A DNA stretch of 64,000 nt, taken from assembly GCF_013408295.1 (NCBI RefSeq), contig NZ_JACBYQ010000002.1, positions 372,001 to 436,000 of the forward strand, given 5' to 3'. The stretch comes from Psychromicrobium silvestre (lineage in GTDB: Bacteria > Actinomycetota > Actinomycetes > Actinomycetales > Micrococcaceae). Made by a program: the position numbers and the translations under genes. Shown one piece after another: positions 1 to 8,556 of this stretch. Within the stretch, counting starts at the first letter, position 1; every line of letters starts with the position of its first letter. The notes beneath the pieces are model-generated. The model was not told the DNA's origin, did not search any database, and saw only the letters and a list, made by a program, of their open reading frames with translations.

Positions 1-492
1 CCACACTCGCTGCCGCTGACCGCCGGAAAGCTCGTCCAGTTCTCGCTCGGCCAGCTCGAGCGTTTCGGTGAGCCGGAGCGCATCCGCCACCGCTTCGTCG
101 TCTTGCTGGCTCCATTTTCGGAACCAACCCTGATGCGGATATCTGCCACGGCCCACTAGTTCGGCAACGGTGATGCCATCCGGGGCGGTGGGTGACTGCG
201 GCAGCAGCCCCAATTGTTGAGCTAATCGCTTCGCGGGCAACTGATGAATGTCCTGACCATCCAGCAACACCGATCCCCTACTGGGCTTGAGTAAGCGGGA
301 AAGGCCGCGCAGCAGGGTGGACTTCCCGCAGGCATTTGCCCCCACGATCATGGTTACCTGGCCAGCCGGCAGCGATACCGTGAGGTCTTGAACCACGGTC
401 CGTTCGGCGTAGCCCAGGGACACGTTTTCCGCACCCAGGCTCGGCATCGCCTCAACGCTCTTCCGACTCGCATCAGTCGCCCTTTTGATCAT
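1..492 (-). CDS. Iron-siderophore ABC transporter ATP-binding protein (partial)
   Basis: Reading the minus strand from ATG at 492 gives 164 codons that run off the left edge, so the C-terminus is missing. The protein shows a Walker A motif GANACGKST near residue 50, a Q-loop (GLLPQSPTAPDG), and the ABC signature LSGGQRQRVW right at the window edge. By family it is the FepC/FhuC-type cytoplasmic ATPase that powers ferric-siderophore import through the two permeases just upstream. A GTG directly before the ATG (493-495) shares a base with the permease stop codon, so translational coupling is likely whichever start is used. It is the last visible gene of the four-gene iron-uptake unit. Confidence 0.9.
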   Translation of the reverse strand, partial: MIKRATDASRKSVEAMPSLGAENVSLGYAERTVVQDLTVSLPAGQVTMIVGANACGKSTLLRGLSRLLKPSRGSVLLDGQDIHQLPAKRLAQQLGLLPQSPTAPDGITVAELVGRGRYPHQGWFRKWSQQDDEAVADALRLTETLELAERELDELSGGQRQRVW

Positions 493-494
493 CA

Positions 495-1550
495 CTAAGC
501 ACCGTTTCCTTGACGATTGCTGCTGATTAGCAGCCAGAGTAAAAATGGCGCGCCCATTGCGCCGGTGACCACGCCGACCGGCAGGGCAATCCCGCCGGGA
601 ATGAGATAAGCAGCAATATAGTCCGCGGCCAGCACAATCGAGGCTCCGACCAAAGCTGAGGCCAGCAGCGAGACCCTGCCACCAAGTAGTCTGCGGGCGA
701 TTGGCCCGGAGAGGAACGCCACAAAGGCTACCGGCCCAGCCGCCGCCGTGGCGAGGGCGGCCAGGGTCACGCCCACTACGATCAGCCAGATCCGGGTGCG
801 TCCAACGCGAATGCCCAGACCGGAAGCAGCGTCCTCGCCCAATTGCAGGGCACTCAGGCGGGAGGCGAGTAGCAGCACGAAGGGCAACAGCACGGCAAAG
901 CCCAGCGCCAGGGCCCCCACCCGCTCCCAATTGGCTGAGTTGAGGGAACCCATCAACCAGACCATGGCGTCCTGAGCCCGGTTGACCTCGGCCCTTTGCA
1001 TCACAAAGGTGACAAAGGCGTTCATCATGGCGGCCACCCCCAGGCCGATCAAGATCAGCCGACCACCGGAATTCTTCCCTGCCAGCAGCACCACCAGCAG
1101 TGCAATCAGAACCGCACCAACAATCGCGATTAGGGACACAGTCACACCACCGGCGGCAAAGAACACGATGGCGGCCACGGCACTCGCGCTGGCACCGGAG
1201 GAGATACCAATAATGTCCGGACTGGCTAGCGGGTTGCGTAGTAAGGTCTGAAAAATGCTGCCCGAGACTCCGAAGGCAGCACCAACCAGCAGCGCGAGTA
1301 GCGCGCGTGGGAACTTATTCTCCATCACGATGAAGCTTGCGCCCGGGATGGTCTTGCCGAAGAGCATGGCGAAAAAGTCCGGAATCGTCACGGTGAAACT
1401 GCCGAGCAGGATATCGACGGCAAGCAAGCCGATCGTCAAGATCCCCAGGGCAGCGCAGATCAGCCCGGCTCTGCGTTTGCCCTTCCTGCGCTGGGACCGG
1501 AGCAGCTCAACGGCACGGATGGCCACGCCACCCATCACATCGCTGCTCAT
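495..1550 (-). CDS. FecCD-family iron-siderophore ABC transporter permease
   Basis: This 351-residue integral membrane protein belongs to the BtuC/FecCD permease family and forms half of the transmembrane channel. The conserved segment RNPLASPDIIGISSGA and multiple hydrophobic helices are visible. The open frame extends much further upstream, but ATG at 1550 (MSSDVMGG) is the natural start. It overlaps the stop codon of the preceding permease as ATGA, and the upstream extension is Arg/Gly-rich shadow sequence. The 351-residue length is normal for the family. Co-transcription with the neighbouring permease and ATPase is inferred from the 4-bp overlap. Confidence 0.92.
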   Translation of the reverse strand: MSSDVMGGVAIRAVELLRSQRRKGKRRAGLICAALGILTIGLLAVDILLGSFTVTIPDFFAMLFGKTIPGASFIVMENKFPRALLALLVGAAFGVSGSIFQTLLRNPLASPDIIGISSGASASAVAAIVFFAAGGVTVSLIAIVGAVLIALLVVLLAGKNSGGRLILIGLGVAAMMNAFVTFVMQRAEVNRAQDAMVWLMGSLNSANWERVGALALGFAVLLPFVLLLASRLSALQLGEDAASGLGIRVGRTRIWLIVVGVTLAALATAAAGPVAFVAFLSGPIARRLLGGRVSLLASALVGASIVLAADYIAAYLIPGGIALPVGVVTGAMGAPFLLWLLISSNRQGNGA

Positions 1551-2620
1551 AGCGTCACCGCTCGACGGTTGCGGACCAGGTAGATGAACACCGGGGCACC
1601 GATCAGCACCGAGATGATCCCGGCCGGAACTTCGCCCGGTAGCAGCACCACCCGGCCCACAACGTCGGCCGCCAGGAGCACAATCGGCGCGGTCAGCACC
1701 GAGTAGGGCAGCAACCACCTGTAGTCGGTACCGATCAGCGCGCGCAACAGATGCGGCACGATCAAGCCGATGAACCCAATCGGGCCGACCAGCGCCGTTG
1801 CCGAGCCGCAGAGCAAAACCACGCCGAAGCCGGCCAGCGCCCGCCCGAGCGCCGGGTTCTGGCCCAGGCCACGTGCCAAATCGTCGCCGAGCGCTAGACC
1901 GTTGAGTACCCGACCGGTGCCCAACAGGATCACCATGCCAAGCACCATAAAGGGCAGCACCGAGAGCACCTGGTCCCAGTCTCGGCCCGCAAGCGAACCA
2001 ACCTGCCAGTTCCGGAAGGAAGTCAGGGCGTCCTGGTTGGTGATCAACAGGGCGTTCAGTAGTGACGTCAGCCCGGCGGTCAGCGCGGCCCCCGCGAGAG
2101 CCAGCTTGACCGGCGTCGCGCCTTCCCTGCCCAGGCTGGCCACCGCGTAAACCACGACGGCGGCCAGTGCGGCGCCCAGAAAAGCGAACCAAATGTAGCC
2201 ACTCACCGTACTGGCACCAAAGAAGACCACCGCGACAATAACCGCCAGGGCGGCACCGGCATTCACTCCTAGCAAGCCAGGATCGGCCAGCGGATTACGG
2301 GCCACGCCCTGCATTCCGGTGCCTGCCAGGCCAAGGCAAGCACCGGCTAGCAAGGCTGCTACGGTACGCGGGATCCGAGAGTGCACCACGTCCCAGTCGC
2401 CACCGTCGCTCTGGGTCAGATGGCTCAGCGCCTCCCAGACGGTGGATAAGGGGAGCAGCCTGGCACCAATCGCCACCGAGGCGAGCACCACCAGCAGCAA
2501 CACAGCAGCGAGCACCAGCAGTACGACGGCTCTGCGCGCTAACGGCCGCCATGCCGGAGCGGAGTTAGCGACTTCGGCTGGCTCGGCGGGGGCTGCACGG
2601 CCGGCAATCGTCTCTGTCAT
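1547..2620 (-). CDS. FecCD-family iron-siderophore ABC transporter permease
   Basis: This 357-residue membrane protein is the partner permease of the one at 495-1550. It has an N-terminal cytoplasmic stretch of about 25 residues, a first helix (RRAVVLLVLAAVLLLVVLA), the family motif RNPLADPGLLGVNAGA, and a conserved GPIGFIGLIVPHLLR segment typical of BtuC-like proteins, where the permease meets the ATPase. Two different FecCD permeases in tandem are the usual heterodimer of Gram-positive siderophore importers. It lies 34 bp downstream of the binding-protein gene and overlaps the next gene by 4 bp, so it sits in one operon. Confidence 0.92.
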   Translation of the reverse strand: MTETIAGRAAPAEPAEVANSAPAWRPLARRAVVLLVLAAVLLLVVLASVAIGARLLPLSTVWEALSHLTQSDGGDWDVVHSRIPRTVAALLAGACLGLAGTGMQGVARNPLADPGLLGVNAGAALAVIVAVVFFGASTVSGYIWFAFLGAALAAVVVYAVASLGREGATPVKLALAGAALTAGLTSLLNALLITNQDALTSFRNWQVGSLAGRDWDQVLSVLPFMVLGMVILLGTGRVLNGLALGDDLARGLGQNPALGRALAGFGVVLLCGSATALVGPIGFIGLIVPHLLRALIGTDYRWLLPYSVLTAPIVLLAADVVGRVVLLPGEVPAGIISVLIGAPVFIYLVRNRRAVTL

Positions 2621-2654
2621 GGCTGGGATCTGCTCGTTACTCTCGGTTCAGGTC

Positions 2655-3713
2655 TTAGTTGCTGCTGGCGTCAACCGCGGCAGCTAGCTGCGGAACGAAC
2701 CTGTCCAGGCCCCAGACCAGGCTCAGGGGAGAGGCTGCGGAAATGGAGAGATTGAGCGTCTTATCCGGGTCCGCCACCAGGGCACCCTTCTTGATTGCGG
2801 GCACCTGTCCAAGCAGCGGATCCTTAATGATCGCGTCCTTAGAACCGGCATCGGGCACCCAACTGACGAAAATATCGGAGCTCAGCTCATTCGCCTTTTC
2901 CAGCGACCAGGGCAGGTAGAAGGCGGTGGAACCCTTGCTCGCCGTCTCCACTACCGGCGCGAGCTTCATACCCAGGCTGCTGAGGAATTTGGGTCGGTTA
3001 TCCAGCGGGGTGTAGATATTCACACCATCTGCTTTACCCGGCTCAAGATTGCCGGAGATGAAGGTCTTCCCGGCGAGCTGCGGGTATTTCGCGGCTTCGT
3101 CCTTAATGCTCTGATCGGTGGAGGCTATTAGCTCCTTCGCCTGGCTGCTCTTGCCGAGGGCTTGACCAATCAGCGTGGTGGAATCCTGCCAGGAGGTGCC
3201 ATAGGGCTCACCCTGGTAAGCGACCACGGGGGCAATCTTGGAAAGCTTGTCGTAGTCTTCTTTACTCAACCCGGAGTAGGCGGCCAAAATGACATCCGGG
3301 GTGGTCTTGGCAACCTCGGTGAAGTTGATCCCATCCGCCTCGGAGTAGAGCGCGGGAGCCTTCGCGGTGCCGAGCGAAGCGCCAAGCTTGCTGAGTGCGT
3401 CACTCTTCCACGGGGTCAGGCCCTTATCGTCGCCACCCCACTCAACCTTTGGCATCCCCACCGGAACCACGCCCAGTGCCAGGGCAACGTCGTCATTGAC
3501 CCAAGAGACGGTAGCAACTCGCTGCGGCTGGGTTTTGATCGTGGTCTCGCCGAAGACGCTTTTGAGCGTGACCGGGAATTGATCACTCGCGGCGCTCGCG
3601 CTGGTGCTTTGATCTCCCGAGGCGACCGAGCCGGTAGAACAGGAGCTGAGCAGAAGGGCGACGGCGGCGACGGCGATCATGCCACCGAGCCGGAGGGGGC
3701 GAGAGAGTTTCAC
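2655..3713 (-). CDS. Iron-siderophore ABC transporter substrate-binding lipoprotein
   Basis: This 352-residue extracellular lipoprotein has a signal peptide ending in the lipobox LLSSC (Cys25), after which it should be lipid-anchored. The body fits the class III (FepB/FhuD, periplasmic-binding) fold: an early conserved segment on iron or siderophore (QRVATVSWVNDDVALALGVVP), a central helix, and a C-terminal SPLSLVWGLDRFVPQL typical of the family. It binds the ferric-siderophore and delivers it to the two FecCD permeases. It is the first gene of the operon and lies just downstream of an IdeR-like box, which implies repression when iron is sufficient. The siderophore is unknown. Confidence 0.9.
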   Translation of the reverse strand: MKLSRPLRLGGMIAVAAVALLLSSCSTGSVASGDQSTSASAASDQFPVTLKSVFGETTIKTQPQRVATVSWVNDDVALALGVVPVGMPKVEWGGDDKGLTPWKSDALSKLGASLGTAKAPALYSEADGINFTEVAKTTPDVILAAYSGLSKEDYDKLSKIAPVVAYQGEPYGTSWQDSTTLIGQALGKSSQAKELIASTDQSIKDEAAKYPQLAGKTFISGNLEPGKADGVNIYTPLDNRPKFLSSLGMKLAPVVETASKGSTAFYLPWSLEKANELSSDIFVSWVPDAGSKDAIIKDPLLGQVPAIKKGALVADPDKTLNLSISAASPLSLVWGLDRFVPQLAAAVDASSN

Positions 3714-3725
3714 GAGGATCCTTTA

Positions 3726-3744
3726 TTAGGTAATGCAAACCTAA
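3726..3744. promoter_or_regulatory. DtxR/IdeR-type iron box
   Basis: The 19-bp site TTAGGTAATGCAAACCTAA matches the textbook actinobacterial DtxR/IdeR consensus (TTAGGTTAGGCTAACCTAA) at 16 of 19 positions. It sits 13 bp upstream of the binding-protein ATG on the minus strand. By known family behaviour, Fe(II)-bound IdeR would repress the iron operon here. Binding itself is inferred. Confidence 0.8.
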
Positions 3745-3824
3745 GTAAGGCTATCGCAACAGCTTCGGATTAGGAAACAAAAATGTGACCTATTTGCCAG
3801 ATTTTCACCCCGTTGTGTGAAAAG

Positions 3825-4325
3825 TTACTTTTCCTTGAAGTCCACGGCATCCTGCTGGAAAATCCACTGATCCGGATTCAATCGGCGCAACAGCTTGCGG
3901 GTGATGCGATCCAGCTGCTGCACCTCCTCGGGCTCAAGCTGATCAAAAACCAGGGATCGAACGTTCTCCACGTGTTCGGGAGCGAGCCGAACCACCAGCG
4001 CCACCCCCTCATCGGTGATCCTCGCCGTCGTCACCCTACCGTCCTCGAAGTGCGCGTCACGCCTCACCAAACCCCGGCGCTCAAGCTTCTGCACCACATG
4101 GGACAACCTGGAAAGTGAGGCATTAGTACGGGAGGCCAGTTCACTCATCGGCAAAGTGCGCTCGCGCTGTTCGCTCAGCATGGCCAGCACGTTGTAGTCG
4201 AACATGGTCAACTGAGCGGCGCGCTGAAGGGGCACATCGAATTCATGCGGCAGGGTGGCGAAAGTAAAAATCAAGGCCAGCCACGCCCGGCGCTCCTGAT
4301 CGGATAGCCATCGCGGTTCGCTCAT
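3825..4325 (-). CDS. MarR-family transcriptional regulator
   Basis: This 166-residue protein has a MarR winged-helix core at about residues 35-125. It has a recognition-helix region (ELASRTNASLSRLSHVVQKLERRGLVRR) and the wing signature DGRVTTARITDEG. MarR proteins are cytoplasmic dimers that bind palindromic operators and often respond to small aromatics or drugs. The gene is divergent from the MFS exporter starting at 4464, with a 138-bp shared region carrying palindromes, so it could control that exporter or itself. The exporter also has its own TetR gene, so which regulator owns which palindrome is open. Confidence 0.88.
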   Translation of the reverse strand: MSEPRWLSDQERRAWLALIFTFATLPHEFDVPLQRAAQLTMFDYNVLAMLSEQRERTLPMSELASRTNASLSRLSHVVQKLERRGLVRRDAHFEDGRVTTARITDEGVALVVRLAPEHVENVRSLVFDQLEPEEVQQLDRITRKLLRRLNPDQWIFQQDAVDFKEK

Positions 4326-4400
4326 CCCACCAGCCTACGCCGTAACCGCCCCGCCATTGAGGTGACTAAGACAACAGAACAGATTAGTTGCCAAAAGCAA

Positions 4401-4441
4401 GTGAATGATGATTCACTAGTTGGTGAACGCTCGTTCACCAA
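4401..4441. promoter_or_regulatory. Operator cluster upstream of MFS-TetR pair
   Basis: Two inverted repeats lie back to back. The first, at 4401-4416, has arms GTGAAT and ATTCAC with a 4-bp spacer. The second, at 4420-4441, has perfect 10-bp arms TTGGTGAACG and CGTTCACCAA around a 2-bp centre. They share the half-site GTGAA, giving four alternating half-sites. The cluster ends 22 bp before the GTG start of the MFS gene, where promoter elements would be. The size and near-symmetry suit a TetR dimer, most likely the TetR encoded at 6506; the MarR at 3825 is the alternative. Confidence 0.65.
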
Positions 4442-4463
4442 TCCCATAGTTTGAGGAATATCT

Positions 4464-6509
4464 GTGCCCGCGCACTCAGTGAAAAGCCGTCCAACCCGGC
4501 GTCCCACCTGGCTCATCGTCACCATTCTCTGCCTGGCCGGAACCGTGGTTTCGCTGCAACAAACCCTGATGGTTCCGCTGCTACCGGACTTCCCGAAGAT
4601 CCTGAACACCACCCCGGATGACGTCTCCTGGCTAGTCACCGCCACTTTGCTGACCTCCGCGGTGGCCACCCCCATTGTTTCCAAAATGGCCGATATGTAT
4701 GGCAAACGACGGATGATGATCGTTGCCATGGTGACCATGGTGATCGGCTCGGTGATCTGCGCGGTCGGGGAATCCTTTGGATGGCTAGTGGTTGGACGGG
4801 CTTTCCAAGGTCTCGCCGCTTCGCTGATCCCGGTGGGCATCTCTATCCTGCGCGACGAACTGCCCAAAGAAAGGGTGGCTTCCGCCGTTGCACTGATGAG
4901 CGCAACCCTCGGCATCGGAAGCGCCCTGGGTCTTCCGCTCTCCGGTTTGATCTACGAAAGCCTCGGCTGGGAGGCAATTTTCTGGCTCAGCACGGTGGTC
5001 GGCATCTTGCTGATTATCGGCGTGCTGGCGATCGTGCCGGAATCTGAACTGCGCACCCATGGCCGCTTTGACTACCTCGGAGCCGTGCTGCTTTCCGTCG
5101 CGCTCACCGCGCTGCTGCTGGCTATTTCCAAGGGCGGTCACTGGGGTTGGACCAGCGAACCGGTGATTCTGCTCTTCATCACCACCGCGGTGTTCCTGGG
5201 CATTTGGGTGCCTTACGAACTGCGAGTCAGCCAGCCGATGGTGGATCTGCGCACCTCGGCTCGGCGTCCGGTGCTGCTGACTAACCTCGCCTCTTTACTG
5301 GTTGGCTTTTCGATGTACGCCAATATGCTCGCCACCACTCAGCAACTCCAGCTGCCCGAGATCAGTGGCTTCGGTTTTGGTCTAGCCGTCACGGTAGCCG
5401 GCCTGTGCATGGTGCCCTCCGGCTTAGCCATGGTGGCCTTCGCCCCCATCTCCGCGGGATTGACCAAACGCTTCGGCGCCAAAACCACCCTGATCGTCGG
5501 CGCCGGAGTGCTCGCGCTGTCCTATGTGGCTCGGGTATTCCTCACCGGGGAAGTTTGGATGGTTATTCTCGGCGCCACCGCGGTCAGCGTGGGCACCGCA
5601 ATCGCCTATGCCGCGATGCCTACCCTGATCATGCGTGCCGTACCGATCACCGAAACCGCCTCGGCCAATGGGCTCAATTCGCTGCTGAGAGCGGTTGGAA
5701 CCTCGACCGCGAGCGCGGCCATCGCCGCGATCCTGACCGGCATCGTGGCTCAACACGGTGGCCTGACGCTACCCACCTTGAACGCCTTCACCACCGTATT
5801 CTGGCTAGCCTCCATCGCGGCGCTGGCTGCCATCGCGGTTGCCGTCTTCATCCCGGCGGCCAAGGCCGTCAGTACGGCAACGGGAGCCATCAAGGTGGTC
5901 ACACCGGCCGGTGCCCAGACGGTCAAGGCGACGACGGCGGCACTACCCAAGGTTGCCTCCCAACCGGAGTTGCAATTGGCGGATAACGAAATCGTGGTTC
6001 GCGGTGTGATCGTTGGGCCCGCTGGCAAGGCCGTACGCAATGCCGTGGTGACGGTGCTCGATCTGGAAGGCGAACCGGCTGACTGGTCGCGTGCAGACAA
6101 CGAAGGAAAATATACCCTGGTGCTGCCCCGCACCGGGAGCTATCTGGTGGTTTCCAGCGCTGAGGGCTGGGCGCCGTCCTCCGAGGTGGCGGACTTCTCC
6201 GTCGCCGATCAAGGACGCACCATCCAGCTCCGGGAACGACTAGCACTCAGCGGCACCGTGCGCTCCGATAGCCTCGAGATACCCGGGGCGCTGATCACCC
6301 TCACCAAACCCAGTGGTGAGTTCGTCGGCTCGGCTCGTACCGACGAACAGGGTAGTTATGAGATGCCGCTGCCGCAGACCGGTCGGTACATTCTCAGCGT
6401 GCTGGCTCCGGGCGCCTCAAAAGCGGCTGCCCGGCATATCCTATTGACCGCACAGTCCTCCGTGGTGAATTTCGATGATCTACCGCTTTCCGAGGCCTTG
6501 GTCCGGTGA
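4464..6509 (+). CDS. MFS drug exporter (DHA2-like) with C-terminal carboxypeptidase-regulatory-like domains
   Basis: This is a 681-residue protein starting at GTG, with a GAGGA stretch upstream. Residues about 15-470 form a multi-helix MFS transporter of the drug:H+ antiporter type. The loop motif SKMADMYGKRRM after the second helix and the motif-C-like GIGSALGLPLSGLIYESLG mark it as an exporter. Unusually, about 170 residues follow the last helix: two similar beta-sandwich-like units (starting near EIVVRGVIVGPAGKAVRNA and LSGTVRSDSLEIPGALITL), each with the YTLVLPRTGSYL or YEMPLPQTGRYI pattern of carboxypeptidase-regulatory-like domains. If there are 14 helices the tail is cytoplasmic. The stop overlaps the TetR start by 4 bp. 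Substrate unknown. Confidence 0.88.
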   Translation: MPAHSVKSRPTRRPTWLIVTILCLAGTVVSLQQTLMVPLLPDFPKILNTTPDDVSWLVTATLLTSAVATPIVSKMADMYGKRRMMIVAMVTMVIGSVICAVGESFGWLVVGRAFQGLAASLIPVGISILRDELPKERVASAVALMSATLGIGSALGLPLSGLIYESLGWEAIFWLSTVVGILLIIGVLAIVPESELRTHGRFDYLGAVLLSVALTALLLAISKGGHWGWTSEPVILLFITTAVFLGIWVPYELRVSQPMVDLRTSARRPVLLTNLASLLVGFSMYANMLATTQQLQLPEISGFGFGLAVTVAGLCMVPSGLAMVAFAPISAGLTKRFGAKTTLIVGAGVLALSYVARVFLTGEVWMVILGATAVSVGTAIAYAAMPTLIMRAVPITETASANGLNSLLRAVGTSTASAAIAAILTGIVAQHGGLTLPTLNAFTTVFWLASIAALAAIAVAVFIPAAKAVSTATGAIKVVTPAGAQTVKATTAALPKVASQPELQLADNEIVVRGVIVGPAGKAVRNAVVTVLDLEGEPADWSRADNEGKYTLVLPRTGSYLVVSSAEGWAPSSEVADFSVADQGRTIQLRERLALSGTVRSDSLEIPGALITLTKPSGEFVGSARTDEQGSYEMPLPQTGRYILSVLAPGASKAAARHILLTAQSSVVNFDDLPLSEALVR

Positions 6510-7015
6510 GCGCACGCGAAGTCATCGTGAGCGCAGCGCGCGAACTCTTCGGCGAGCAGGGTTACACGGCGGTGACCATCAAGGAGATCGCGCACCGCTC
6601 CGGGTACTCCCCCGCTATGGTGATGAAAACGATGGGCAGCAAGGCGGAACTGTACGCGGCAGCGACTCCCGTGGTCCCTGCCGAGGAGCTTTCCGACACC
6701 GAGCCGCTGGGCTTCAACCTGGCCCGTCGCCTGGTGGAGCGCCGGGAAGCCGGTCAAACAGAACCCTGGGCGATGGCAGCCATCCGGGTCCACGACGCCC
6801 CGGATAAAGAAAAGGCTCGCGAGGAAATTCACGATAAGTACCTCAATTCGCTGCGGGATCGGCTGGGCAAGGAGGCGGGGAAAGCTGAGCTGGTAATGAC
6901 CCTGCTGGTCGGCTTTGGTAGCGGGATGCGGACTCTCGGGCTGTTCGCCGAGGTCCCTGCGGAAGAACTCGTGCAACGCTACGGAACACTGCTACAGCAA
7001 GTCATCGATAACTAA
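6506..7015 (+). CDS. TetR-family transcriptional regulator
   Basis: This 169-residue regulator starts at GTG, overlapping the MFS stop codon (GTGA). The N-terminal helix-turn-helix is clear: ARELFGEQGYTAVTIKEIAHRSGYSPAMVMKTMGSKAELY at residues about 10-50. The C-terminal half is a short ligand-binding domain. It is at the low end of TetR lengths (usually about 190-220). Translational coupling with the exporter suggests a self-contained efflux module in which this protein represses the operon from the palindrome at 4420-4441 until a drug-like ligand binds. The ligand is unknown. Confidence 0.9.
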   Translation: MSAREVIVSAARELFGEQGYTAVTIKEIAHRSGYSPAMVMKTMGSKAELYAAATPVVPAEELSDTEPLGFNLARRLVERREAGQTEPWAMAAIRVHDAPDKEKAREEIHDKYLNSLRDRLGKEAGKAELVMTLLVGFGSGMRTLGLFAEVPAEELVQRYGTLLQQVIDN

Positions 7016-7099
7016 GTCTCGTCCTACCCCGAGGTTTCAACATAGGCTGAGCATAGGCTGGTGATATCAGCAGCCGGATCCCGCGGAAAGGCATCATTC

Positions 7100-7945
7100 A
7101 TGTCCACCGAGCTCGCCGTCACCGGCGCTACCGGCCATATCGGTGGCTTGGTCGCCACCCTACTCAGCGAAGCCGGTGCCAGCCAGCGGCTGCTGCTCCG
7201 CAATCCTCAAGGCGTCAATCAGCTCCCTGGGGCGAGTGTTCACCGCTTTAGTGGCTACACGGATGCCGAAGCAGCGCATAAGGCGCTGACCGGCGTCGAA
7301 ACGCTCTTCATGGTCTCCGCAGCCGAGGCACCGGATCGGCTGGAGCAGCACTTCACCTTCATCAACGCGGCCGCAGAGGCGGGTGTGCAGCGGATTGTCT
7401 ACACCTCGTTCCTTGGCGCCTCCCCGGAAGCAACTTTCACTTTGGCTCGGGATCACTGGGCTACCGAACAACATATTCTGGGCAAGGGCCTGGAGTACAC
7501 CTTCCTGCGGGATAACTTCTACCTGGATGTTCTCTCGGTCTTCGCCGATCAGCAGGGGGTTATTCGGGGACCGGCGGGGGAAGGTAAGGTCGCCGGAGTG
7601 GCACGGGCCGACGTCGCACGGGTGGCCGCAAAGATCTTGCTACAGCCCGCCGAGCATCTGAATACCGTCTACGATCTCACCGGCCCGGAGGCTCTGAGCT
7701 TCGCTGAAATCTCCACGATTATTGGCGAAGCCACCGGACGGGAAACCAGCTTCCAGAACGAGACCGTGGAGGAGGCTTACGCCTCGCGGGCCGTTTTCAA
7801 CGCGGAACGCTGGGAACTCGACGCTTGGGTGAGCACTTACACTGCTATTGCCACCGGGGAACTGGCGGAAGTGACCAACACGGTGCGGGAAATCACCGGC
7901 CAGGCTCCGACCTCGCTCCGGGACTTGCTCCGCACCGCGAGTTAG
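7100..7945 (+). CDS. NmrA-like NAD(P)-binding SDR-type oxidoreductase
   Basis: This 281-residue cytoplasmic protein starts at ATG 7100, behind a GGAAAGG ribosome site; an in-frame upstream GTG at 7061 lacks one. The Rossmann motif TGATGHIGGLVATLL occupies residues about 6-20, and the family pattern continues with GVETLFMVSAAE and the YTSFLGASPEATF segment. It resembles the atypical short-chain dehydrogenase group containing NmrA and QorB (NAD(P)H:quinone oxidoreductase 2). No canonical YxxxK catalytic pair is evident, so it may be a redox sensor or quinone reductase rather than a classical dehydrogenase. It stands alone downstream of the TetR gene. Confidence 0.85.
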   Translation: MSTELAVTGATGHIGGLVATLLSEAGASQRLLLRNPQGVNQLPGASVHRFSGYTDAEAAHKALTGVETLFMVSAAEAPDRLEQHFTFINAAAEAGVQRIVYTSFLGASPEATFTLARDHWATEQHILGKGLEYTFLRDNFYLDVLSVFADQQGVIRGPAGEGKVAGVARADVARVAAKILLQPAEHLNTVYDLTGPEALSFAEISTIIGEATGRETSFQNETVEEAYASRAVFNAERWELDAWVSTYTAIATGELAEVTNTVREITGQAPTSLRDLLRTAS

Positions 7946-7975
7946 TTTCGGACCGCTTGCTGCTCAGCATTCGGC

Positions 7976-8431
7976 TCAGCGGAAGTTCGGCTCACCCAGC
8001 AGCGCGGAGAGCATTTGCTTCTTCTCCGGTAACAGCCGAATCAGTTGGCCTGCCGGTTCGTCGTAGTAGGCCAGTGTGGTTTCGGCAATCACGCATTTGG
8101 TACCGGCTACCGGATCAAAAATCGCATAAGCCACGGTGAAGCTAGCGCCCTTGACGGCACTGATCCAGACGTCCACTTTCGCGGGCACATTGCGGTAGTG
8201 CAGCGAAGCCAGGTACTTGATCCGATGCTCCACCACAAGTGCCTGGATGCCCTCCGGCAGGTCGGCGAAGATCGGTAGCTCAACCTCCACCCCCGGCAGC
8301 CCAGTCCCGGCGGGCGGGCCAAAGGCGTGAACGCGGGCCTCCTCCAGAATCCGAACGATCTCAACGTTATTGATATGTCCGTAGGCGTCCATATCGCCCC
8401 AACGCATGGGAATCTGAAGACTCAGGCTCAT
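7976..8431 (-). CDS. Acyl-CoA thioesterase (4HBT hotdog fold)
   Basis: This 151-residue protein has the start of a hotdog-fold 4-hydroxybenzoyl-CoA thioesterase-like domain. The signature MRWGDMDAYGHINNVEIVRILEEAR at residues about 9-33 contains the Asp and the HINN element typical of the YbgC/4HBT family. It is expected to hydrolyse acyl-CoA thioesters in the cytoplasm; substrate length is not predictable. It is convergent with the NmrA-like gene and has no obvious partner. Confidence 0.87.
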   Translation of the reverse strand: MSLSLQIPMRWGDMDAYGHINNVEIVRILEEARVHAFGPPAGTGLPGVEVELPIFADLPEGIQALVVEHRIKYLASLHYRNVPAKVDVWISAVKGASFTVAYAIFDPVAGTKCVIAETTLAYYDEPAGQLIRLLPEKKQMLSALLGEPNFR

Positions 8432-8556
8432 GCCTCCAGCCTACGACTCTCGAACGAGACGCCACGCAGCAGGCCACCTTGAACCGAACACATGTGACCC
8501 CGAGTAGGCATTCCCAGCGCAAGATTGCGGATTCTTCCCTTTTCCACGCTAAGTTC

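Noticed and set aside
1551-2192. Extended N-terminus of the FecCD permease (ORF to 2192)
   Set aside because: Overlaps the other permease in another frame; Arg/Gly-rich; the ATGA junction at 1547-1550 sets the start.
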